A stretch of 27,576 nt of DNA, from the IMG/VR virus record IMGVR_UViG_3300044701_002925, positions 1 to 27,576 of that record, one strand, 5' to 3'. The DNA comes from a virus. A model generated the notes under the pieces. That model ran no database searches. It was not told where the DNA came from and saw nothing but the letters and a program-made list of their open reading frames with translations. Each line of letters starts with the position of its first letter. Positions within the stretch are counted from its first letter, which is position 1. Shown piece by piece: positions 21,463-25,864 of the stretch. The position numbers and the translations under genes are program-made.

Positions 21463-21526
21463 AACCCTTCCGTTGATACGAATTCGTATCGGCGGTGGGT
21501 TTTCTGCAGTCCTCACCCAGGACTGC
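21463..21526 (+). ncRNA. double-hairpin element, family C copy 2, with embedded palindrome
   Basis: AACCC (21463-21467) / GGGTT (21497-21501) encloses CCG/CGG and the perfect 16-bp palindrome GATACGAATTCGTATC (21475-21490), giving a long near-continuous stem. A second hairpin follows, GCAGTCC (21506-21512) / GGACTGC (21520-21526), with a 7-nt loop. No T-tract. As DNA, the palindrome could also be a protein-binding site. Confidence 0.55.
21473..21491. repeat. TTGATACGAATTC palindrome, copy 2
   Basis: TTGATACGAATTCGTATCG is identical to 20165-20183 except one base, and here the inner 16 bp are a perfect palindrome. It lies between two small genes, 61 nt before an ATG. Confidence 0.6.
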
Positions 21527-21551
21527 CTCTGTTCACTTCATTCTCATTCTA

Positions 21552-21746
21552 ATGAAACGCATTGTCTCACTTGGCAAGAATCAGTATGTTCAACTTGATT
21601 CTTACGGTTCTCGCAATGAGACGCCCGTAGCCAACTTCTTCGTTGGTGTCTTTGCTGTTGCAGTAATGGCACTAACGATTGGCGGTGCACTGGGCGTCGA
21701 CATCACCAAGATCCACTCACAGCAAACTCAACATGAAACTCGCTGA
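21552..21746 (+). CDS. small single-span membrane protein (64 aa)
   Basis: ATG 21552, MKRIVSLGKNQYVQLDSYGS. One membrane helix at about 29-51 ('VANFFVGVFAVAVMALTIGG') follows a polar N-terminus with positive charge, and there is a short polar tail. It overlaps the next gene by 14 nt. Role unknown; early phage membrane microproteins often alter host physiology or superinfection (inference). Confidence 0.65.
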   Translation: MKRIVSLGKNQYVQLDSYGSRNETPVANFFVGVFAVAVMALTIGGALGVDITKIHSQQTQHETR

Positions 21747-22089
21747 GAAAACGCAGCTCATCGAAGATCGCATCAATGCCGTCATCGATGTACTAACCAA
21801 GCGTTACTACAAGCAGTATCCACAACGTGAAGAATATCCTGACTACTTGAACCACGAGATTGTTCGTGGTACCAAGTATTACAAGATCATTCAAGTCACA
21901 AATTCTGGTGCCGGGCGTGTCGGGCGATCAGTCCATGCATTTGTCTCACGTGAGACAGGTGCAGTCTATAAGCCCGCCAGCTGGAAGGCACCAGCTCTTC
22001 ACGTCCGCTACCAACTACTGGATGACGCCTCCTACGAAGCTTGTCTCCACAATGCTGATTGGGCAGGCTCTTACCTCTACATGAGGTAG
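21733..22089 (+). CDS. hypothetical phage protein, 'VYKPASWKAP' family (118 aa)
   Basis: ATG 21733 inside the end of the previous gene. The 118-aa protein contains 'KYYKIIQVTNSGAGRVGRSV', 'HAFVSRETGAVYKPASWKAP' and 'CLHNADWAGSYLYMR'. The 'HAFVD..TG.VYKPASWKAPA' pattern followed by a Trp/Gly/Tyr C-terminus is found in many unrelated phages as a small conserved protein of unknown function (from memory). It is likely a compact alpha/beta domain. No signal or membrane segment. Confidence 0.7.
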   Translation: MKLAEKTQLIEDRINAVIDVLTKRYYKQYPQREEYPDYLNHEIVRGTKYYKIIQVTNSGAGRVGRSVHAFVSRETGAVYKPASWKAPALHVRYQLLDDASYEACLHNADWAGSYLYMR

Positions 22090-22091
22090 AA

Positions 22092-22156
22092 GGTCAGTCC
22101 CCACTCCCCCCTGCGCCACTACCGGTGGCGTGGGAGAGTGTGCTGTGGACTAGACC
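22092..22156 (+). ncRNA. 65-nt long hairpin between small genes
   Basis: Outer stem GGTC-AGTCC (22092-22100) / GGACT-A-GACC (22147-22156, one bulged A). Middle stem CACTC (22102-22106) / GAGTG (22136-22140) plus CCC/GGG. Inner stem CGCCAC (22114-22119) / GTGGCG (22125-22130) with a 5-nt loop. There is no T-tract. It lies directly after a stop codon, 56 nt before the next ATG. Confidence 0.55.
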
Positions 22157-22212
22157 TAGTACTTGCATCCAGTAACCATCCAGCTATCCTCGTACTGCAC
22201 TCCACTCAACTC

Positions 22213-22635
22213 ATGGAAGCCATCAGTCAACTCGACATCCAGAACCCTGATCACGTCTCGGTTATCACCCGAGAAGGCAAGGTCACGATCTCCGTCATAA
22301 AAGACGGAACTTCTGTGACTCTTGGTCTACCTATCCGTCAGGTTCTCAACGCCACGCCTCGGTCTGCTCTCCAGCAGGACGGTGAGATGGCATTGGTTAA
22401 GAAGATCACAAGCGGCGAATCCTCCAGGAGAATTAAGCCAGCTGCCTTCTGTAATGCCAAGCTCAGCGAGAGCGATGTCCGCGAGATCAAAGGTGTCCTT
22501 GCAACGCCTTCAATCATGAAGGAATTCAAGAGCACCAATCGTGCGTACATTGAGATCGGTAAGGCGTACGGCGTTAGCCAACACACCATCTCCAATATCC
22601 ACAAGGGCAAAGCTTGGTCTCACGTCAAGGTTTGA
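22213..22635 (+). CDS. DNA-binding protein with C-terminal helix-turn-helix (140 aa)
   Basis: ATG 22213 (MEAISQLDIQNPDHVSVITR) is preferred over an upstream start that would run through the hairpin at 22092-22156. The N-terminal half is a small beta-rich domain. The C-terminal ~57 residues ('AKLSESDVREIKGVLATPSI', 'AYIEIGKAYGVSQHTISNIH', then 'KGKAW') form a helix-turn-helix like those at the end of HNH homing endonucleases and free-standing phage regulators. The nuclease itself is absent. It could be a phage transcription regulator or a degenerated homing enzyme. Confidence 0.65.
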   Translation: MEAISQLDIQNPDHVSVITREGKVTISVIKDGTSVTLGLPIRQVLNATPRSALQQDGEMALVKKITSGESSRRIKPAAFCNAKLSESDVREIKGVLATPSIMKEFKSTNRAYIEIGKAYGVSQHTISNIHKGKAWSHVKV

Positions 22636-22667
22636 CCCACGTCCGTTAGTACGTCAGTACTACAAAT

Positions 22668-22712
22668 AGCCTGGGCAGTGCCGACGCCAACTCGGTGCGT
22701 AAGTCCCAGGCT
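22668..22712 (+). ncRNA. structured leader element, family A copy 2
   Basis: Outer stem AGCCTGGG (22668-22675) / CCCAGGCT (22705-22712). Inner stem GTGCCGA (22678-22684) / TCGGTGC (22692-22698) has two wobble pairs and a 7-nt loop. The joints are CA and GTAAGT, exactly as in copy 1. It ends 60 nt before the next ATG. Confidence 0.65.
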
Positions 22713-22715
22713 TAA

Positions 22716-22753
22716 CTACTCACGCCTTGAGTAGTACCACTCACATCCTGAGT
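22716..22753 (+). repeat. two tandem small hairpins
   Basis: CTACTC (22716-22721) / GAGTAG (22729-22734) with a 7-nt loop is followed by ACTCA (22739-22743) / TGAGT (22749-22753). The two units align as a ~22-nt imperfect tandem repeat (ACTCACgCCTtGAGTA / ACTCACaTCCtGAGTA). They lie just downstream of the family A element. Confidence 0.5.
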
Positions 22754-22772
22754 ACTTGCACCAATTCAAACT

Positions 22773-22955
22773 ATGAAGAATCCAGATGATTACGTTGTCC
22801 TTGATTTTGAGTCAGGCACGTATTTCTCTGCCGCAAACTCTGTGTTAATCAAATGGTCAAACCTTGATGAAGACCAGTTGGACACCATGGTTAATGGCAG
22901 TGATACAGAACGTATTATGCTTGCCGATCAAATTGGTGAGCCATACTTTACTTAA
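22773..22955 (+). CDS. small acidic protein (60 aa)
   Basis: ATG 22773, in the context CACCAATTCAAACTATG, without a Shine-Dalgarno sequence. The product is 60 aa, MKNPDDYVVLDFESGTYFSA, with many Asp/Glu and a 'DEDQLDTMVNGSDTERIMLA' stretch. Not recognised. The next gene has nearly the same 14-nt leader (CACCAATTCAAACC). Confidence 0.6.
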   Translation: MKNPDDYVVLDFESGTYFSAANSVLIKWSNLDEDQLDTMVNGSDTERIMLADQIGEPYFT

Positions 22956-22981
22956 ATCAATTCATTACACCAATTCAAACC

Positions 22982-23119
22982 ATGACTCAACTCGACAACA
23001 ACTACAACGCTGACTTGCTTGATGCCATGGCTGACATGGCAGAAGAACAATATCAAGCAATGACAGAATCCAATCAAGATGAGTGGGAGGGCGTCATCCA
23101 TGACGACGAAGACTCCTAG
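22982..23119 (+). CDS. very acidic small protein (45 aa)
   Basis: ATG 22982 with leader ACACCAATTCAAACC, matching the leader of the preceding gene. It encodes 45 aa, MTQLDNNYNADLLDAMADMA, then 'DEWEGVIHDDEDS' and TAG 23117-23119. Net charge is strongly negative, as in phage proteins that mimic DNA or bind host enzymes; no family is recognised and function is open. It overlaps the next start by 20 nt. Confidence 0.6.
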   Translation: MTQLDNNYNADLLDAMADMAEEQYQAMTESNQDEWEGVIHDDEDS

Positions 23120-23477
23120 TCCTCAACAAGATGACATCATCATTCATGTCATCGCACTCATCTCAATCCTCATCACGGTACTAATCTCATGCTTCACCCC
23201 GTTACCCAAGAAATTGCCGAATCTTTCGGCTACGTCCCCTTCTCAGAAGAAGACCTCGACCAACAGTACCAAGCCGAAGTCAACTACGACGGAGAGAAAG
23301 GCGAACGTCCAAGCAACGGCGATGTCTATCGCAACAAGCGAGGCATCCTCCGGTGCTACTGGATCCCACGGTACGCCGACAAAGAACTCCAAGGCTGGTA
23401 CGATGTCCCGACCAACGAGGAAATCGAAGAGTGGTCGTTCGACTCAGTCGCGTTCACACCGGACGACGACGAAGTAG
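23100..23477 (+). CDS. putative membrane protein overlapping the next gene (125 aa)
   Basis: ATG 23100, MTTKTPSPQQDDIIIHVIAL. It has one strong membrane helix at about 13-36 ('IIIHVIALISILITVLISCF'). From about residue 37 on, the frame overlaps the gene at 23189 and is a Ser/Thr/Lys/Arg-rich tail that looks like a shadow of it. The hydrophobic part lies almost entirely before the overlap, so a short membrane protein with an out-of-frame tail is credible, but the length of the real product is uncertain. Confidence 0.45.
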   Translation: MTTKTPSPQQDDIIIHVIALISILITVLISCFTPLPKKLPNLSATSPSQKKTSTNSTKPKSTTTERKANVQATAMSIATSEASSGATGSHGTPTKNSKAGTMSRPTRKSKSGRSTQSRSHRTTTK

Positions 23478-23524
23478 AGCCGGACCATCCCGATAGTTGG
23501 CTGTCAATTCTTGGACTTATTTAA
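23189..23524 (+). CDS. acidic hypothetical protein (111 aa)
   Basis: ATG 23189, MLHPVTQEIAESFGYVPFSE. This looks like a well-folded protein: 'QQYQAEVNYDGEKGERPSNG', a Trp/Tyr-rich middle ('LRCYWIPRYADKELQGWYDV') and an acidic end ('FTPDDDEVEPDHPDSW'). Codon pattern and residue mix are far more protein-like than the overlapping frame. No family recognised. Confidence 0.65.
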   Translation: MLHPVTQEIAESFGYVPFSEEDLDQQYQAEVNYDGEKGERPSNGDVYRNKRGILRCYWIPRYADKELQGWYDVPTNEEIEEWSFDSVAFTPDDDEVEPDHPDSWLSILGLI

Positions 23525-23547
23525 AGTATTGTCCAAGATTGCAAATC

Positions 23548-23572
23548 AGCCAATACTACGAATGTATTGGCT
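23548..23572 (+). terminator. 9-bp hairpin after an early gene, possible terminator
   Basis: AGCCAATAC (23548-23556) / GTATTGGCT (23564-23572) is a perfect stem with a 7-nt loop, followed by GTTTATCC. The T-tract is weak, so termination would be partial. It lies 24 nt after a stop codon. Confidence 0.5.
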
Positions 23573-23601
23573 GTTTATCCAATACAACACTGATTGTGCC
23601 A

Positions 23602-23844
23602 ATGCAAATCGACAACTCAGCACCACTCAGCCTGAGTATTAACCAACGGAATCTCTATCTGTATTACTTAAATCACAGGAGGAAACATGCAAACACTCCA
23701 TGTTTCGTACCAAAGATTCCGGTCCAAGGTAATCGAATGGCTGATTACATACGCACCATTGAAAGCCTCGAAGAGAAACGCTTAATTCGTGTGGATCGCA
23801 CCAGCGATAACTACACGGGCTGGATCATCCTTGATCCCAGGTGA
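23602..23844 (+). CDS. winged-helix-like small protein (80 aa)
   Basis: ATG 23602, MQIDNSAPLSLSINQRNLYL. Helices and a final beta-hairpin 'YIRTIESLEEKRLIRVDRTS' followed by 'YTGWIILDP' look like a winged helix: recognition helix, 'LEEKRLI.V' strand, wing, strand. Such proteins usually bind DNA. It is a candidate early regulator. The frame is open upstream but crosses the hairpin at 23548-23572, so the later ATG is preferred. Confidence 0.6.
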   Translation: MQIDNSAPLSLSINQRNLYLYYLNHRRKHANTPCFVPKIPVQGNRMADYIRTIESLEEKRLIRVDRTSDNYTGWIILDPR

Positions 23845-23864
23845 TTTCTCTGGCTACACAACAA

Positions 23865-23919
23865 GACCTGGGCATCTACAATTGAGAACTCTTCTCAATA
23901 ATAGTGTAAGTCCCAGGTC
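23865..23919 (+). ncRNA. structured leader element, family A copy 3
   Basis: Outer stem GACCTGGG (23865-23872) / CCCAGGTC (23912-23919), joints CA and GTAAGT. The inner arm has TTGAGAA (23882-23888) / TTCTCAA (23892-23898) plus CTA/TAG and an internal loop. The inner arm is longer than in the other copies, but the junction is the same. It ends 26 nt before the next ATG. Confidence 0.6.
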
Positions 23920-23945
23920 ATCCCATTCAACCTACATACCACACC

Positions 23946-24203
23946 ATGGAACAAAACGAGTATGTCCACGTGCGTCAAGCATTGACCATCCTCCAAGATG
24001 TCATGGCACGTGAAGCGAAGCGGCATCAAATGGACCAGCATCTCACTCCGTCTATCTATTGTTTACTCGAAGAGGAAATCATTCCAATGCTTGTGAATTA
24101 CCTTGATGCTGACTTTGATCCAGACGAAGTCAATGAACCGCCTTTGACTTTGGATGAAATGCATACCAATGCATGGAAAGAACATCAAGCTATGCACAGC
24201 TAA
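23946..24203 (+). CDS. hypothetical acidic helical protein (85 aa)
   Basis: ATG 23946 in the context CATACCACACCATG. The product is 85 aa, MEQNEYVHVRQALTILQDVM, with helices and an acidic stretch 'DADFDPDEVNEPPLTLDEMH'. Its stop is 4 nt before the next ATG. No family recognised; conserved spacing supports an operon. Confidence 0.65.
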   Translation: MEQNEYVHVRQALTILQDVMAREAKRHQMDQHLTPSIYCLLEEEIIPMLVNYLDADFDPDEVNEPPLTLDEMHTNAWKEHQAMHS

Positions 24204-24207
24204 CACA

Positions 24208-24414
24208 ATGATTCAACTCTTGTACGAGCAAAGTGACTTCATCCCTGTTACCAAGACAGCACGCAGTGGTAAACATGGACGTTTAATTCAATGTCCTGAT
24301 TGCCACGTTGTCTTTCGTATTTATCACTTTGCTTGGACTTCAATCCAATGCACGAACTGCAAGTGCACATCACCAAAGCTGGACTACAAAATGCACAAGA
24401 ACCCAGCTGCGTAG
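24208..24414 (+). CDS. small zinc-ribbon protein (68 aa)
   Basis: ATG 24208, MIQLLYEQSDFIPVTKTARS. Four cysteines in two pairs (Cys-Pro-Asp-Cys and Cys-Thr-Asn-Cys, separated by about 19 residues with 'VVFRIYHFAWTSIQ' between) form a zinc ribbon. A fifth Cys lies just after. Such small proteins bind nucleic acids or host transcription factors. It follows the previous gene by 4 nt. Role unknown. Confidence 0.65.
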   Translation: MIQLLYEQSDFIPVTKTARSGKHGRLIQCPDCHVVFRIYHFAWTSIQCTNCKCTSPKLDYKMHKNPAA

Positions 24415-24429
24415 CACCCCTACAACCCC

Positions 24430-24498
24430 GCAGGGAGTACCAGGGGGGAACCATTAATTCTATTAGATAAACTAATGTTTACTCCCCCTATTCCCTGC
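24430..24498 (+). ncRNA. long hairpin between small genes
   Basis: GCAGGGA (24430-24436) / TCCCTGC (24492-24498) and, inside, AGGGGG (24442-24447) / CCCCCT (24484-24489). The top of the arm holds ATTAG / CTAAT. No T-tract. It ends 31 nt before the next ATG, the same kind of position as the other intergenic structures in this block. Confidence 0.55.
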
Positions 24499-24529
24499 TA
24501 CACTCCATCAATCATTCCACTTCATTTCA

Positions 24530-24736
24530 ATGCCTGACAACACTCCCCGCATCCCAGACTCCATTGATCTCCAACGTCTATCCGCTATGCAACTCGTAGC
24601 AAAGATGAAGGAATCAGCTGACAAGTACGGAGTTGGTTTCGTTGGTGGCTTCATTTCACCCAACGGAGAGAAGTTCATGATGACCAACATGTCTGATGAA
24701 GACACTCAAATGCTCCTTCCTGATGACCTCAAATGA
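24530..24736 (+). CDS. hypothetical protein (68 aa)
   Basis: ATG 24530, MPDNTPRIPDSIDLQRLSAM. A helix ('LVAKMKESADKYGVGFVGGF') is followed by 'NGEKFMMTNMSDEDTQMLLP', compatible with a small alpha/beta fold. The TGA (24734-24736) overlaps the next ATG. Not recognised. Confidence 0.65.
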   Translation: MPDNTPRIPDSIDLQRLSAMQLVAKMKESADKYGVGFVGGFISPNGEKFMMTNMSDEDTQMLLPDDLK

Positions 24737-24804
24737 TGATCCTTCTCTGCTCCATGTTATTCCTTAGTGCAATCATTTTGTCCCTCGACATGATCTACAA
24801 CTAA
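24733..24804 (+). CDS. single-span membrane microprotein (23 aa)
   Basis: ATG 24733-24735 overlaps the preceding TGA, and the TAA (24802-24804) overlaps the next ATG. The product is MMILLCSMLFLSAIILSLDM plus IYN, almost entirely one membrane helix. Both junctions are exact stop-start overlaps, which argues for coupled translation and against chance. Too short for family assignment. Phages use such microproteins as membrane-active peptides, but no role is shown. Confidence 0.5.
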   Translation: MMILLCSMLFLSAIILSLDMIYN

Positions 24805-25100
24805 TGGACTCAAAAGAATCATTGATTGATAACGTAATTGACACGTTTGATTTTCAACGTGTTTACATTGCTATGACAGCGGTCGACTGGCAGTGGCAAA
24901 CAACTGAAGGTAATGGGCACGCAGTTCCATCCATCGCAAGACTCAAGGCAATGGCACGCCATTTGCTAAGAGAAGCCATCAAGAACACCGTTGTTGGCTC
25001 TGGTGGATTTGAAGCCCGTTACTACGCCAAAGACAAAGATCAAGATGAATACTTTCAATTGAGATTTACATTGGCCGAATCCAATTCTTGTTATGACTGA
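24804..25100 (+). CDS. hypothetical phage protein, 'W.W....VPS...L' type (98 aa)
   Basis: ATG 24804, MDSKESLIDNVIDTFDFQRV. 'DWQWQTTEGNGHAVPSIARL', 'ARHLLREAIKNTVVGSGGFE' and 'ARYYAKDKDQDEYFQLRFTL' match a compact conserved phage protein (Trp-x-Trp, VPS, Ser-Gly-Gly-Phe, then 'L.F') that I recall from diverse phages without known function. It overlaps the next gene by 8 nt. Confidence 0.65.
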   Translation: MDSKESLIDNVIDTFDFQRVYIAMTAVDWQWQTTEGNGHAVPSIARLKAMARHLLREAIKNTVVGSGGFEARYYAKDKDQDEYFQLRFTLAESNSCYD

Positions 25101-25290
25101 ACGCTCAGCCTTTAACTTCGACAAAACCATTGCCGGAGTCAACATCACAGAACGGGGCATCAAGTCGTTCACCAAATCGATACGACTTGGCCCCATCCAA
25201 TTCACATTCAACGCACGTCCGTCTGGACTGCTTGGATCGTTCTCAATTCCTGGCACAGGATTGAGCAAACGAAACATTAAATTATTCTAA
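25093..25290 (+). CDS. DUF4236-like small protein (65 aa)
   Basis: ATG 25093, MTERSAFNFDKTIAGVNITE. The end 'IRLGPIQFTFNARPSGLLGS' and 'FSIPGTGLSKR' resembles the DUF4236 pattern of short beta hairpins ('R.G.....N....G...S...PGTGLSY'). DUF4236 occurs in bacterial and phage proteins with unknown role. The likeness is moderate. Confidence 0.6.
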   Translation: MTERSAFNFDKTIAGVNITERGIKSFTKSIRLGPIQFTFNARPSGLLGSFSIPGTGLSKRNIKLF

Positions 25291-25295
25291 AGATA

Positions 25296-25322
25296 CGTCC
25301 TGGGTATGACGTTAAACTGCCT
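25296..25322 (+). ncRNA. H-type pseudoknot element, family D copy 1
   Basis: Stem CGTC (25296-25299) / GACG (25308-25311). Loop bases GGGTA (25302-25306) can pair with TGCCT (25318-25322), with TTAAAC between. A second copy at 25809-25835 has compensatory changes in both stems. The same bases read as a peptide start ATGACGTTAAACTGC (MTLNC), also shared with copy 2. Confidence 0.55.
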
Positions 25323-25344
25323 ACATTCCATTGCAATTCAACTC

Positions 25345-25542
25345 ATGAATTCAGCTCAGCTGACCGCCATGATTTGCCTCATGCAATCACATGGTGGTTC
25401 ATTTGTTTCATCGATTGCACAAGCACTGCGCGTTGCAGATCCAGTGAATCGTCAGCGTTTGCTCGACGCATTCCCTGATCTTATCGAGAAGTATGGACCA
25501 ACATCTGACTTCATGAAACCCAAGCAATTCATTCAGGTCTGA
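25345..25542 (+). CDS. hypothetical protein (65 aa)
   Basis: The ATG at 25345 (MNSAQLTAMICLMQSHGGSF) is preferred; the frame is also open from ATG 25306, which lies inside the pseudoknot element and would add MTLNCLHSIAIQL. The protein is helical ('IAQALRVADPVNRQRLLDAF', 'PDLIEKYGPTSDFM'). The stop is 3 nt before the next ATG. Not recognised. Confidence 0.6.
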   Translation: MNSAQLTAMICLMQSHGGSFVSSIAQALRVADPVNRQRLLDAFPDLIEKYGPTSDFMKPKQFIQV

Positions 25543-25545
25543 CTC

Positions 25546-25803
25546 ATGTCTGTCCTTGCTATTGAAGACACCATCATCGAAGGTACCAATGTCACAGTTA
25601 CAGCAGTGGTTGACGAAATGCGTCTGCTCTATCGGGCAACATATTTCGAACCTGAAGAATGGGCTCCAGCTCTTTGCACAGCAAGCTTTGAGCTGGATGA
25701 GGAACAACAAATCCCTACTGATGAAGATGGCTTCTGCTGCTATCTTGATCAGCTCGATCTTCACTGGCAACTCGTCGACACCTCCGATTACGATCTAGAC
25801 TGA
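25546..25803 (+). CDS. hypothetical acidic protein (85 aa)
   Basis: ATG 25546, MSVLAIEDTIIEGTNVTVTA. The sequence is beta-strand-rich with 'EMRLLYRATYFEPEEWAPAL', 'FELDEEQQIPTDEDGFCCYL' and an acidic Asp-rich end. It resembles small acidic proteins elsewhere in this block. Function unknown. Confidence 0.6.
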   Translation: MSVLAIEDTIIEGTNVTVTAVVDEMRLLYRATYFEPEEWAPALCTASFELDEEQQIPTDEDGFCCYLDQLDLHWQLVDTSDYDLD

Positions 25804-25808
25804 TCCCC

Positions 25809-25835
25809 TGTCCTGAGCATGACATTAAACTGCTC
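25809..25835 (+). ncRNA. H-type pseudoknot element, family D copy 2
   Basis: Stem TGTC (25809-25812) / GACA (25821-25824). Loop GAGCA (25815-25819) pairs with TGCTC (25831-25835); the spacer TTAAAC is invariant. It lies 29 nt before the ATG of the PcfJ-like gene. ATGACATTAAACTGC would begin a 12-codon peptide MTLNCSHTTNLL ending in TGA at 25855. Confidence 0.55.
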
Positions 25836-25864
25836 ACACACTACGAACTTACTCTGAACTAACC

